Source of the DNA: Legionella lansingensis
GTDB taxonomy: Bacteria > Pseudomonadota > Gammaproteobacteria > Legionellales > Legionellaceae
DNA: 64,000 nucleotides
Direction: 5' to 3'
NCBI RefSeq assembly: GCF_900187355.1
Contig: NZ_LT906451.1
Span: 2,451,001 to 2,515,000 of the forward strand
Below the pieces are notes generated by a model that searched no databases, had not been told where the DNA came from, and saw only the letters and a program-made list of their open reading frames with translations. The number at the start of each line of letters is the position of its first letter. Positions within the stretch are counted from its first letter, which is position 1. Below are positions 43,069 to 52,205 of this stretch, piece by piece. The translations under genes were made by a program, and so were the position numbers.

Positions 43069-43707
43069 ATGTTGTTACATTATCTTTTTATCATGGGCAT
43101 TTGTGTGGAAGCAATCACAGGTGCTATCGCAGCGGGCCGAAAAAAAATGGACTTTTTTGGAGTTATGCTTATTGCTTGTGTTGCAGCCCTCGGAGGGGGG
43201 ACTGTGCGCGATGTGCTTTTTAATACATATCCTCTCACCTGGGTCGCTCATCCACAGTATTTACTTTATACCTCTGGATTTGCCTTTTTAACCATTTTTA
43301 TTGCCCATTCCTTAGCGCGCATTATGAAGGTTTTTCTTATTCTTGATGCCCTAGGATTATCAGCTTTTGTGATTCTGGGCACTCAAAAAATGTTAGCGAA
43401 TGGTTACTCCCCAGGCGTAGCGATCATCAGTGGCATGACCACTGGAATTTGTGGAGGCATGTTAAGGGATATTCTTTGCAACAATATTCCCTTGGTATTG
43501 CGTAAAGAATTATATGCAGTCATCGCCTTGGGCGGAGCATTATTATTTATTATTTTGACACACTTGAATGTTCCCAGGGATATCAATATTGTAATTACTC
43601 TACTTGCCATTTTTACTACGCGAGTCTTAGCAATTACATTTCACATTGAAATACCAAAATTTGACTATTCAAAAAGCTTGCGCAAACGGCGACGAAAATT
43701 GGATTAA
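43069..43707 (+). CDS. TRIC-type cation channel family protein (UPF0126)
   Basis: 212 residues. Two repeats of three membrane helices (the TRIC/UPF0126 duplication): the first has ITGAIAAGRKKMDFFGVML, ALGGGTVRDVLF, the second ALGLSAFVILGT, GMTTGICGGMLRDILCNNIP. The GGGTVRD and GGMLRD motifs mark the pore. Bacterial members are trimeric potassium-permeable channels or glycine-linked membrane proteins of unsettled role. Single gene. Confidence 0.85.
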   Translation: MLLHYLFIMGICVEAITGAIAAGRKKMDFFGVMLIACVAALGGGTVRDVLFNTYPLTWVAHPQYLLYTSGFAFLTIFIAHSLARIMKVFLILDALGLSAFVILGTQKMLANGYSPGVAIISGMTTGICGGMLRDILCNNIPLVLRKELYAVIALGGALLFIILTHLNVPRDINIVITLLAIFTTRVLAITFHIEIPKFDYSKSLRKRRRKLD

Positions 43708-43712
43708 ATATA

Positions 43713-43752
43713 TTAGGGGAGCGTCCTAACAAGGGCAGCTAAGAAAGCTGCC
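43713..43752. repeat. TTAGGGG-type palindrome (copy 3) with following hairpin
   Basis: TTAGGGGAGCGTCCTAA (43713-43729, imperfect) is followed by a GGCAGCT / AGCTGCC hairpin (43734-43752). Both lie in the 74-base gap between convergent genes and may act as a terminator, although no T-run follows. Confidence 0.5.
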
Positions 43753-43781
43753 TTAAACCGGAGAATGTTTGCCAAACGATG

Positions 43782-44273
43782 TCAAATTTCACGAACTTCA
43801 TGAATAACAATTTCTTCGAGAGGTACATCAGCATGCCCCATACGTTGGCCTGTTTTGACCTTCACAATCGCATCCACAACATCCATGCCTTCAACGACCT
43901 CTCCGAATACACAATAACCATAACCTTGCGCATGCTCTCCAGTAAAATTAAGAAAGGCATTGTCAGCAACATTGATAAAAAATTGTGACGTTGCAGAGTG
44001 AGGATCCATGGTTCTTGCCATGGCTATGGTACCGCGTTTATTTGGTTTAGCATGTTTAGCTTCATTCTGGATAGCTGCTTGAGTTGGTTTTTGCATCATA
44101 TCCGAAGTCAAACCACCACCTTGGATCATAAAACCATCAATGACACGATGAAAAATTGTATCATTGTAAAATCCGCTACGAGCATAGCTAAGAAAGTTCT
44201 GAGCTGTCGTGGGGGTATTTTCTTCATCCAGCTGTAAACGAATATCGCCTTTTGAAGTGCTAATTAAAATCAT
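43782..44273 (-). CDS. Peptidyl-prolyl cis-trans isomerase, cyclophilin type
   Basis: 163 residues, PpiB-like with no signal peptide, hence cytoplasmic. Cyclophilin core: [19 protein letters not shown] (with catalytic Arg), [25 protein letters not shown], and [15 protein letters not shown]. It speeds proline isomerisation during folding. Eighteen bases after tgt, so probably one unit with it. Confidence 0.93.
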   Translation of the reverse strand: MILISTSKGDIRLQLDEENTPTTAQNFLSYARSGFYNDTIFHRVIDGFMIQGGGLTSDMMQKPTQAAIQNEAKHAKPNKRGTIAMARTMDPHSATSQFFINVADNAFLNFTGEHAQGYGYCVFGEVVEGMDVVDAIVKVKTGQRMGHADVPLEEIVIHEVREI

Positions 44274-44291
44274 TAAAAATCTCCTATATTT

Positions 44292-45449
44292 TTAAATTTC
44301 GGTCAGGATCAGATCGCGCATCTTAGCACAAACATCATGCATTACATGGATATTATGTATACTTGCCAATGCGGTAAATGAGCTAGCCTTTTGCTTAGCC
44401 AAGTGATGTAAAAAAGCTCTAGAATAATTTTTGCAAGTATAACATAAACAATTGGCCATGACGGGCTCTAAGTCGTTTGCAAAGCAAGCTTTTTTAATCT
44501 GAATTCGTTCATTTTCGTAAGGGCTTTCAAATTTTAACCAATTGCCATGTTTAACAATTTCGCCACAGTATAAAGCCCCGTGGCGTGCATTGCGTGTTGG
44601 AGCGACACAATCAAATATATCAATTCCCTCAGCAACTACCGCAAGCAGATCTTGAGGAGACATACCTACACCCATGGTATAACGCACCTTGTTTTCAGGG
44701 AGGACAGAACGTACCCAACGAATGACCTCAACGGTTGTTTCCATGTTAAAGCCTATTGTTTCCCCACCAATGGCAATACCATCGGTGTTCATAGAAGCTA
44801 TAAACTCTGCACTTTCGCGGCGCAGATCTGCGAACACCCCGCCTTGAATAATACCAAACAAGGCTTGAGGTAAACCATAATGAGACGTAGGGTATTGTTG
44901 ATGATAAGCAACCGACTGTTTAAGCCAACGATGTGTACGAGCCATGATGTGCTGCACTTCATCTCGCGAACAATGATCGGGTGTGCATTGATCAAAAGCC
45001 ATGATGATATCAGCACCTATAATCTTTTGCGTTTCCATAGACATTTCTGGGGTCATGTGAATCAAGCGCTCACCACCGGGTAATTTAAAATGAGCACCCT
45101 CTTCATCAATGGTGCAAATTTCCTTATTTTTAGACAAACTAAACACCTGAAAACCGCCGCTGTCTGTCAACATAGGACCATGCCAGCCCATAAAGGGATG
45201 CATCCCCCCAGCCTCTTGAATAACTTTCATACCAGGAGAGCAGAGCATATGGTAAGTATTGCCCCCCAGAATAATTTGACTGCCAGCGGCTAACAATTCC
45301 TGGGGCATCATATTATTAACCCCTGCACGCGTACCCACCGGCATAAACGTAGGCGTGAGAAAAACCCCATGTGGAGTAGTAACACGAACTACCCGCGATT
45401 GGGTTCGGGAATGATTTTTTACAACTTCACAACGAAATGTATTGCTCAT
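44292..45449 (-). CDS. tgt: Queuine/preQ1 tRNA-ribosyltransferase
   Basis: 385 residues, as in bacterial Tgt. Motifs: LTDSGGFQVFSL, DIIMAFDQCTP (catalytic Asp region), FGIIQGGVFADLRRES, MGVGMSPQDLL, FDCVAPTRNARHG and the zinc site CYTCKNYSRAFLHHL with Cys/His ligands. It exchanges guanine 34 for preQ1 in tRNAs with GUN anticodons. QueH, which acts later in the queuosine pathway, is encoded at 54.5 kb of the same window. Confidence 0.96.
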   Translation of the reverse strand: MSNTFRCEVVKNHSRTQSRVVRVTTPHGVFLTPTFMPVGTRAGVNNMMPQELLAAGSQIILGGNTYHMLCSPGMKVIQEAGGMHPFMGWHGPMLTDSGGFQVFSLSKNKEICTIDEEGAHFKLPGGERLIHMTPEMSMETQKIIGADIIMAFDQCTPDHCSRDEVQHIMARTHRWLKQSVAYHQQYPTSHYGLPQALFGIIQGGVFADLRRESAEFIASMNTDGIAIGGETIGFNMETTVEVIRWVRSVLPENKVRYTMGVGMSPQDLLAVVAEGIDIFDCVAPTRNARHGALYCGEIVKHGNWLKFESPYENERIQIKKACFANDLEPVMANCLCYTCKNYSRAFLHHLAKQKASSFTALASIHNIHVMHDVCAKMRDLILTEI

Positions 45450-45500
45450 AGCCTGCTTTCTTGACTGTGGGGAATGGATGCATTAACGATTTATCTATCC

Positions 45501-45580
45501 TCGAATTACCGCGGCTTGACCGCGGTATCCATAACCAGATTGACACGATGGGCCCCGCGGTCGATGCCGCGGGGATTCGA
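45501..45580. repeat. CGCGG-type palindromic element, copy C
   Basis: 80 bases bounded by TCGAATTACCGCGG and CCGCGGGGATTCGA (14-bp inverted ends, two mismatches), with ACCGCGGCTTGACCGCGGT and CCCCGCGGTCGATGCCGCGGGG hairpins inside. It is between tgt and dsbB. Confidence 0.75.
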
Positions 45581-45658
45581 AATCGCCTAACTTAACGCCA
45601 TTTGGAAATGGATGATAGCCAAGTGATTGTTTATTTACTAGCGTTTGTTGACATTTTG

Positions 45659-46177
45659 CTAACCTGAGTAGTCAGAAGCCGACGTTTCCCGGCGTAGAGT
45701 CCAAAAGAAGAATACACCGGTTAGAAACATGAAAATGAAATATAAACCTGACCAGGCAGGCATCGATAAGCCAAGCCATTCCCAGTTTACTTCAGCGCAA
45801 TCACCTGCTCCCCAAAAAAGAGCATGAAATACGTCTCTCCAGGGAAAATAACGGAGCAACACCTCTAGATCCGGCAAACAGGATGGAACCTGGCTCATTG
45901 GCAAAGATTGCAGCCAAAGCTGGCGGCCAGCAAAAAATAATCCAGCAGCAGCCACAATGATTTGCGAAATAGCTAGAATTCTAACCTTAGTTATTTGCTT
46001 GCTATACATGCCTAAAAGACCAATTATCACTAATAAAAAGACACAAAAACGTTGCATTAAACATAGGGGACATGGTTGTAATCCCTGTACATATTGAAAA
46101 TAAAAAGAGCTAGCCAGGATTACCAGGCTCAGAGAGAAAAGTAAAATTTGCCAACGCTGAAAATTAACTTTTGTCAT
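45659..46177 (-). CDS. dsbB: Disulfide bond formation protein DsbB
   Basis: 172 residues, four membrane helices. First periplasmic loop has the redox pair in QPCPLCLMQRF, the second the partner cysteines in VPSCLPDL and AGDCAEVNW. DsbB reoxidises DsbA in the periplasm and passes electrons to quinone. The start overlaps the cytochrome c gene stop by four bases. Confidence 0.93.
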   Translation of the reverse strand: MTKVNFQRWQILLFSLSLVILASSFYFQYVQGLQPCPLCLMQRFCVFLLVIIGLLGMYSKQITKVRILAISQIIVAAAGLFFAGRQLWLQSLPMSQVPSCLPDLEVLLRYFPWRDVFHALFWGAGDCAEVNWEWLGLSMPAWSGLYFIFMFLTGVFFFWTLRRETSASDYSG

Positions 46178-46611
46178 GATTGTGGCAACATGTATTGAAC
46201 CGCGTTTTTAATTTCTTCATCGCTACAATCCATGCAGGTCCCTTTGGGAGGCATAGCATTTAGACCTTTGATTGCTGTAGTGGTCAGGCCTGCAAGTTTC
46301 TTTGCGTCTAAACGTGACTTCCATTGTGCAGCATCACGAAATTTTGGTGCCCCAGCAACCCCATCTCGATGACAAACCGAACAATAGCGCTCATAGGTTG
46401 CTTTCCCTGGAGGCTCGTCTTTAGCCGTTTGCGCGACAGTTTGAGTTTCTTCTTTAGGTGGTGTGGAACTAGGCACAGATGTTTTTTGTCCTTCTATATT
46501 TACTCTACCAATAGGTTTAATTCGTTGCTCAATCTGCTGACGATCAAAATCCTCACTAGCATAGAGGGATGCTGCTGCAAAAAAGAGCAATGCCAATACA
46601 CGAAAATGCAT
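46174..46611 (-). CDS. Cytochrome c5-family protein
   Basis: 145 residues: signal peptide (residues 1-19), a Thr/Glu-rich linker, then one haem-c domain with CSVCH in YERYCSVCHRDGVAGAP, a probable Met ligand in NAMPPKGTC, and the C-terminal pair KGTCMDCSDEE typical of cytochrome c5. A periplasmic electron carrier. Operon with dsbB through a four-base overlap. Confidence 0.9.
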   Translation of the reverse strand: MHFRVLALLFFAAASLYASEDFDRQQIEQRIKPIGRVNIEGQKTSVPSSTPPKEETQTVAQTAKDEPPGKATYERYCSVCHRDGVAGAPKFRDAAQWKSRLDAKKLAGLTTTAIKGLNAMPPKGTCMDCSDEEIKNAVQYMLPQS

Positions 46612-46687
46612 ATCTAACCTTTTTACTTCGGAATTGAAAAATCATACCGACAAGTAGAGTGTATTTCCAGTTTATCTACGATTGGAT

Positions 46688-47713
46688 CTAAACAAGAAGC
46701 AATTCCTCAGCATCTAATTCTTCCAGATGGTGATGATAAGAACGGATTTTATTCTGTTGTACTTCAAATAGAGCAGGTCCCGATGCGTAGGCATAGAAGT
46801 AGACTTCATCAGAAACAAAACGCTGAGCAGGAACCAAGCAACTTGACCAATCATCCCACGCAGGAGTTTGGGTATTTGCTTGCCAAAAGCAAGGAATCTT
46901 TTCACCATTAGCAAGTTGATCAAGCACTTCATCACTAGCACCATTATCTAGAGCTAAATCATAGTGTAATTGCATATCCGATTCACTTTTGACGATAAGG
47001 AAACTCACATTGGCATCTTCATCTAACAGCAAAAAGCTCCCTGAATTATCAGCCAAATAATATTCAACAATTCTTCTTTCCTGACACAATTGCAAAAAAA
47101 ATTCCGCAAATTTTTTATCATATAAACAACTTGGGGATGTGACTGACAACATGCGCACAATCGTATCTGACATAACCTGAAAATACTGCAGTTGCAGATC
47201 ATAAATACTCTTAGTAATCAATTCAGATGCATGGGGATCACTTTTTTGAATATAGCGATGAATTAATCCTTCATTAAAGGCTTCAATAGCAAGCTTTTCG
47301 TCTGCTTGCCCCGTCAAAAGAATTTTTTTGATTTTTGTATTGTCAATACGACGACAAAACTCAATGCCATCCATTCCAGGCATAGCATAATCCACAACAA
47401 CGACTGAAATCTCGGAAAACCGCCGAGGATTATATACTTCAGCATGGATCGCCGCTAAATTTAGATTCACTGTATGATTAGTTAATGGGCAATTTTGGGC
47501 TTCAGTATATTCAGTCAGACAGCGTTGACTAAGCATGTCAAGTTCACAGCCATTCTTATGGATACATTCCAGTGCATCAAAAGGAGAGTCAAAAACACGA
47601 TAAGCCAGGCCTTCATCCAATTGCAATACAAAATTTAATAAAAAATCACGGCTATCGTCGATAAACAAGGCCGTGCTCGGAAAATAGCAGGTTGGTATAG
47701 AGAAATGTTGCAT
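46688..47713 (-). CDS. lqsR: Response regulator, LqsR-like
   Basis: 341 residues. The N-terminal receiver domain has acidic residues FIDDSRD near 18-23, the phospho-acceptor Asp108 in VVVVDYAMPGMDGIEF, and a LLTGQ switch near residue 133. The C-terminal half (about 160-341) is a divergent output region without a known DNA-binding motif. Asp108 is the number I recall for the phosphorylated residue of L. pneumophila LqsR. That, together with the LqsS-like kinase gene upstream, supports the LqsR name. LqsR integrates quorum and stationary-phase signals with virulence. No lqsA gene follows; cytochrome c is next. Confidence 0.75.
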   Translation of the reverse strand: MQHFSIPTCYFPSTALFIDDSRDFLLNFVLQLDEGLAYRVFDSPFDALECIHKNGCELDMLSQRCLTEYTEAQNCPLTNHTVNLNLAAIHAEVYNPRRFSEISVVVVDYAMPGMDGIEFCRRIDNTKIKKILLTGQADEKLAIEAFNEGLIHRYIQKSDPHASELITKSIYDLQLQYFQVMSDTIVRMLSVTSPSCLYDKKFAEFFLQLCQERRIVEYYLADNSGSFLLLDEDANVSFLIVKSESDMQLHYDLALDNGASDEVLDQLANGEKIPCFWQANTQTPAWDDWSSCLVPAQRFVSDEVYFYAYASGPALFEVQQNKIRSYHHHLEELDAEELLLV

Positions 47714-47832
47714 AGCTCCTCCTGAGCGGCGTTCCTATATGCAAAAGTTTGGATTAACTATCGATCAAACAAGCATTTATCTTTATAAAATAACATGAGT
47801 ATATTTTTTTCCAAAATAAATCAAGAATGACG

Positions 47833-47946
47833 GGTGCGATTAAAAGTGCGGTTTTCTTGGTCGACGCCCCGCGGTCAAGCCGCGGGACGTCGAGAATTAT
47901 TGGGAATTAAACCTTAAATTAAAAAAACCGCACTTTTAATCGCACC
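47833..47946. repeat. MITE-like element D between the LqsR-like and LqsS-like genes
   Basis: 114 bases with perfect 23-bp terminal inverted repeats (47833-47855 and 47924-47946, beginning GGTGCGATTAAAAGTG). The inside carries a strong hairpin around CCCGCGGTCAAGCCGCGGG with outer GTCGACG/CGTCGA. No target-site duplication is obvious and there is no coding frame. Confidence 0.82.
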
Positions 47947-47954
47947 AAAGATGA

Positions 47955-47971
47955 CTAGGGACGTTCCCTAG
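47955..47971. repeat. TTAGGGA-type short palindrome, copy 4
   Basis: CTAGGGACGTTCCCTAG: perfect 7-bp arms with a 3-bp centre, three bases after the kinase gene stop codon. Confidence 0.7.
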
Positions 47972-47973
47972 AG

Positions 47974-49263
47974 TTAATCCATTGCAGGAAATAATAAGGC
48001 AAATTGTGTATAACTTCCTTCCTCTGATTCACAACGAATATCGCCACCAAAACGATCCATTACTAATTTACAAAATGATAGGCCTATTCCAGTCCCCATA
48101 AACGTTGTTGTGTAAAAATGATTGAACAATCTAGAGAGTTGCTGGGAGGTCATCCCCTTGGCCGAGTCTCTGAAGTAAAGGATATTAAACTTCTCACCTC
48201 TTTCAGTCCATATACTGATTTCTCCTTTTTGAGCAGTAGCAATAACATATAGAGCATTTTTTAAAAGATTAAAAAGAACATGCTGCATCAATAATTTTGA
48301 GCCAGTGAAACTAAAATCCCCTTGCCAGGTAATTAAGGAACGTTCGTGCGGAGACTTGAAAGGATACCGACTCATAGCTTCTGTTAAACATTCAGCCATT
48401 GAACACGACTCTAAGATACAATTCTGCAAAGAATTTTCGCGGCCGGCTTTAATTAACAACATATCAATGATGGTATTTGCATAATTAATCTCACAAATGA
48501 TTCGATCACTGATTTCTTCCAATTGCTGTAACCGACTCTCCCTAATAGTGACGTTTAATAGCCCATGCTCCTTTGCCAATTGATACCCCTTAAACAATTG
48601 TGGCAAATAGTGAGCCATTGCTTTTGCACCACTTTTGATCCCCAATAGAGGCGTTCGCAGTTCATGAGCTATCATACCAGCTGCAGCTGCCATCCCCGCC
48701 AAACGCTGCTGTTGCAACATCGTCGTTTTATAATTTACCGTAGAACCTGCAATGATTACGAAGAACAAAACAAGGGTCATTTCAACATGTTCTTCACCGA
48801 AATAAAGTTCTGGTGAAACAACATAATAACAAATTAAAGCCAATCCCCATCCCAAGACTAAAATCACGATTAGACTAAGCAGATCAACCAATAAAACAAG
48901 TAAAAAAACACTACACAACAAAGACATTGCCGAAATCACGCTGGCCTGATTCATTAAAAATGAGAAAGCAAAAAAGAAGGAAAGGGTGTATAAAATGGTC
49001 AAAAACCAATAGCCCGGAAGATAAGGCTTACTCACATTAGGCCAATAAGGGGTTAACATCAAACCTAAACCAAGTAAGCTCCCTACTAAACGCAGCCAAA
49101 GCGTTTCATAAGGCTGGGGGAACCATTCTGTCCATATCCAATAAAGCAAGGGAAAGCCAAAGAATGCAATTGCCCCTACAGCAACGAGTTGATGCGCAGC
49201 ATTGGACAGACTACGCTGCATCGAATTATCGAGGTAATTGATAATTTTTTTTAAGTTTTTCAT
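47974..49263 (-). CDS. lqsS: Membrane sensor histidine kinase, LqsS/CqsS-like
   Basis: 429 residues. The N-terminal half has about six membrane segments (residues 25-175), no periplasmic domain, like CqsS. His200 lies in GMIAHELRTPLLGIKSG, the N box is FNLLKNALYVIATAQ, and the G2 motif GTGIGLSFCKL; the G1 box is degenerate (DSAKGM). His200 equals the phosphorylation site I recall for L. pneumophila LqsS (LqsT: 204). CqsS-type kinases sense alpha-hydroxyketone autoinducers, but no synthase gene (lqsA) is here. Divergent from hemC; 260 bases separate it from the LqsR-like gene downstream. Confidence 0.76.
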   Translation of the reverse strand: MKNLKKIINYLDNSMQRSLSNAAHQLVAVGAIAFFGFPLLYWIWTEWFPQPYETLWLRLVGSLLGLGLMLTPYWPNVSKPYLPGYWFLTILYTLSFFFAFSFLMNQASVISAMSLLCSVFLLVLLVDLLSLIVILVLGWGLALICYYVVSPELYFGEEHVEMTLVLFFVIIAGSTVNYKTTMLQQQRLAGMAAAAGMIAHELRTPLLGIKSGAKAMAHYLPQLFKGYQLAKEHGLLNVTIRESRLQQLEEISDRIICEINYANTIIDMLLIKAGRENSLQNCILESCSMAECLTEAMSRYPFKSPHERSLITWQGDFSFTGSKLLMQHVLFNLLKNALYVIATAQKGEISIWTERGEKFNILYFRDSAKGMTSQQLSRLFNHFYTTTFMGTGIGLSFCKLVMDRFGGDIRCESEEGSYTQFALLFPAMD

Positions 49264-49388
49264 GCCTGAAATTTTCAGAACGTCCTTGATAACTATATTG
49301 TATAGCTGAGCTTAAGGATAAGCTACTTTTGCCCGTTTCTTGAGCGTCAATTAGTGCTATGATCGCGGCACAAAGTAACTGAGAGATA

Positions 49389-50315
49389 ATGATGACCATA
49401 GAGACAATACGTATTGCCACGAGAAAAAGTCCACTTGCATTATGGCAGGCTAATTTTATCGCTGGCAAAATCAAAGAATTCCACCCCGCAATAAGGATTG
49501 AATTAGTGCCTATGGTGACTTCAGGCGATAAATTTCAAAAAGATAAATTACAAGCCATCGGGGGCAAGGGATTATTTGTTAAAGAACTCGAAGAAGCTCT
49601 GCTTGATAAGCGAGCAGATATTGCTGTGCATTCAATGAAAGATGTTCCAGCCACTTTTCCCGGGGGTTTGTGTCTTAATGTCATTAGTGAACGGCACAAA
49701 CCTTCAGACACACTGATTTCAAAGGATCATAAAAAATTACAAGAATTACCTAAAGGAGCTGTGATTGGTACAACAAGCCTAAGGCGACAATCCCAGCTCT
49801 TGGCCTTTCGTCCTGATCTAGCCATTAAACCTTTGAGAGGCAATGTAAATACTCGCCTCGAGAAGCTAAATAATGGAGAATACGACGCTATTGTGCTCGC
49901 ACTTGCAGGTCTAGAGCGTTTGGGTATGGAAGCAGTCATTAGTGAAATTTTAAGTGAAGAAGTGATGATCCCCGCCTGCGGACAAGGAGCGCTGGGAATC
50001 GAATGCCGAGAGGATGATGTCGCTTTGCAACAGCTCCTTGCTACTGTGAATGATCCTTTATCATCACTTTGTGTGCGTGCTGAACGCCATGTCAATGCCC
50101 TTTTAGGCGGGAATTGTCATGTTCCTCTTGCTGTCTACTGCAAGCCACTTGATAAACAAGACGTCTTTTTACGCGCGAGAGTATTGAGTCTCGATGGCAA
50201 AACAGTCATCGAAGATAGTCAACGAGGTTCACAATCTGAAGCCATGTTGCTAGCTGATCATTGTGTTCAGGCGTTGCTCGCGAAAGGCGCTAAAAAATTG
50301 CTTTGTGAGTCATGA
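49389..50315 (+). CDS. hemC: Porphobilinogen deaminase
   Basis: 308 residues: IRIATRKSPLALWQANFI, VPMVTSGDKFQKDKL, GKGLFVKELEEALL, HSMKDVPATFP, GTTSLRRQSQLLAFRPDL and the dipyrromethane-cofactor cysteine in LGGNCHVPLAVY. It joins four porphobilinogen units into hydroxymethylbilane in haem synthesis. First gene of hemCDXY, overlapping hemD by four bases; divergent from the kinase gene. Confidence 0.97.
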   Translation: MMTIETIRIATRKSPLALWQANFIAGKIKEFHPAIRIELVPMVTSGDKFQKDKLQAIGGKGLFVKELEEALLDKRADIAVHSMKDVPATFPGGLCLNVISERHKPSDTLISKDHKKLQELPKGAVIGTTSLRRQSQLLAFRPDLAIKPLRGNVNTRLEKLNNGEYDAIVLALAGLERLGMEAVISEILSEEVMIPACGQGALGIECREDDVALQQLLATVNDPLSSLCVRAERHVNALLGGNCHVPLAVYCKPLDKQDVFLRARVLSLDGKTVIEDSQRGSQSEAMLLADHCVQALLAKGAKKLLCES

Positions 50316-51076
50316 TGAGCCATGCATTGCAAGGTTTACGTATATTAAACACTCGGCCATTGCCTCAGGGTAAGACATTAAGTTATGCCATTGAAAACGC
50401 CGGCGGCACTGCTATTGAATGTCCTGCCCTCGCCATTGAAGGAGTAGAGTTTTTACTCCCTGTGTTAACACATTTCGAACAAGCCATTTTCATCAGTGCC
50501 AATGCTGTTGCTTATTGTTTCAGTAGATTGTTGCAACGAGACATTCATTGGCCATCAACGATTCATCATGTGATAGCCGTTGGTCAGGGTACGGCTAATG
50601 CTCTTCGGCAATACAGCGTTGGAGTCACAGACATTCCTGAAGAATCAAATAGCGAATCCTTACTAACACTACCCTCGCTACAGAAAATAGAAGGTAAAAA
50701 TATTCTATTAGTTAAAGGTAAGGAAGGTAGAGGCCTGATTGCAGACACCCTGACTCAACGGGGTGCTCAGTTAAGTATCTTAGAGGTTTACAAACGCATC
50801 ATGCCCAAGCATGATAAGGAATACCTTTATTCCTTGTGGCAAGAACAAGCCGTCGATATTATACTGTTTACAAGTGAGCAAGCCATGCAAAACATATTCG
50901 CCATGTTTGGGGAACCGGCTTATCGCTGGCTTTGTACTACTCCCTGTTTGGTGATTAGTAAGCGCTTGGCCAAAGCCGCCTCATTACTAGGGATGCAACA
51001 AATCATTGTGAGTAAACCAGAGGCCATCATAGATACGCTTCATCATTTCAACCAAGGACTAGTTCATGGCAAATAG
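50312..51076 (+). CDS. hemD: Uroporphyrinogen-III synthase
   Basis: 254 residues, weakly conserved as usual for HemD: LRILNTRPLPQGKTLSYAI, an IFISANAVAYCFSRL block, VIAVGQGTANALRQYS, LLVKGKEGRGLIADTL and TSEQAMQNIFAMFG. It closes the tetrapyrrole ring with inversion of ring D. Sits between hemC and hemX with four- and eleven-base overlaps. Confidence 0.9.
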   Translation: MMSHALQGLRILNTRPLPQGKTLSYAIENAGGTAIECPALAIEGVEFLLPVLTHFEQAIFISANAVAYCFSRLLQRDIHWPSTIHHVIAVGQGTANALRQYSVGVTDIPEESNSESLLTLPSLQKIEGKNILLVKGKEGRGLIADTLTQRGAQLSILEVYKRIMPKHDKEYLYSLWQEQAVDIILFTSEQAMQNIFAMFGEPAYRWLCTTPCLVISKRLAKAASLLGMQQIIVSKPEAIIDTLHHFNQGLVHGK

Positions 51077-52205
51077 CAATGAAGAACAACAAAAAAAATC
51101 CTCTGTAAAACCAACACCAACTTCGCCAAAAACTAAAGTGGAAGTTACTCAACCAGCAGCTCCCATTGCCACTACACCATCAACCAAAGGTTTTTCCTTT
51201 CATACCCTTGTTACTGTTGCAATCATCTTGGCAGTAATTGCTCTTTTTTGTTCCCTCTACAGTCTGAAGGCTAACCGTGACTTAAAAGAAGTAATAACAG
51301 AAAAGACTCAAAACGTTATTTCAGAATTGGATACACTCAGACAGCAACAACTGCAGACACAAGGCATTGAAGACAGTGTGACAAGCTTAAAACAAGCACA
51401 GGCCAAGCTACAAAATCAACTCAAAACTGTCGAAAAAGGGTTGCAAATCGCCATGCAGCAACGTCTGTATAAAAAAGAAGACTGGCTTTTGCTAAAAGCA
51501 CGTTATTATCTAGAATTAGCACAGATCAACGCTCACTGGAGCGATGATCAACAAACAACCATTGCCATGTTAAAAGCCGCTGACGATTTGCTCACGAATG
51601 TATCCGGTCAGCAGCTTTTTGCCGTCCGCCAAGCCATTGCCCAAGAAATAGCGCAATTACAAGCCCTACCTAAGACGGATATTACTGGTCTTTTGAGTAA
51701 GCTTGATGCAGCACAAGACATGGTCGCTAAATTGCCTTTAAAACAACCGTTAAATAGCATGCAACCTGATATGGCTCAAAACGGTCTGAAACAGGGCTCC
51801 TCCGACTGGAAAGAGCAATTGCGTGCAAGCATTAATTCTCTCGAAAAATTGGTCGTCATTAGACGTCATGATGGAAGTATTCAACCCTTATTATCCCCAC
51901 TACATCAAGCGATGCTGCAAGAAACAATCCGTATGAATTTGGAAGAAGCGCAATGGGCTATTTTGCAAAATAACCCTGCTGTTTATCAATCTGCTCTTAC
52001 ACAAGCCATAAAGAACATCAAGCGTGCTTTTGATGTGGATGCTACACCCACGCAAGCTTTACTTACGCAATTGCAAAACCTACAACAGAAAAAGCTGCTA
52101 TTGTCGCGACCTGTCATCAATAAATCACTTCCTCTACTTAACCAAGTTATAGAGAGTAACCATTCTCCAACATTATCTATGCCCAAGGAAGGAGATAATC
52201 AGTAA
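51066..52205 (+). CDS. hemX: HemX, membrane protein of the haem-synthesis operon
   Basis: 379 residues: a Lys/Pro/Thr-rich cytoplasmic N-terminus, one membrane helix at about residues 48-68 (LVTVAIILAVIALFCSLY), a coiled coil (LRQQQLQTQ ... LQNQLKTVEKGLQIA) and a conserved globular region (KEDWLLLKARYYLELAQI). Named after E. coli HemX, whose function is unclear, although it is always with hemCD. Overlaps hemY by one base. Confidence 0.85.
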   Translation: MANSNEEQQKKSSVKPTPTSPKTKVEVTQPAAPIATTPSTKGFSFHTLVTVAIILAVIALFCSLYSLKANRDLKEVITEKTQNVISELDTLRQQQLQTQGIEDSVTSLKQAQAKLQNQLKTVEKGLQIAMQQRLYKKEDWLLLKARYYLELAQINAHWSDDQQTTIAMLKAADDLLTNVSGQQLFAVRQAIAQEIAQLQALPKTDITGLLSKLDAAQDMVAKLPLKQPLNSMQPDMAQNGLKQGSSDWKEQLRASINSLEKLVVIRRHDGSIQPLLSPLHQAMLQETIRMNLEEAQWAILQNNPAVYQSALTQAIKNIKRAFDVDATPTQALLTQLQNLQQKKLLLSRPVINKSLPLLNQVIESNHSPTLSMPKEGDNQ

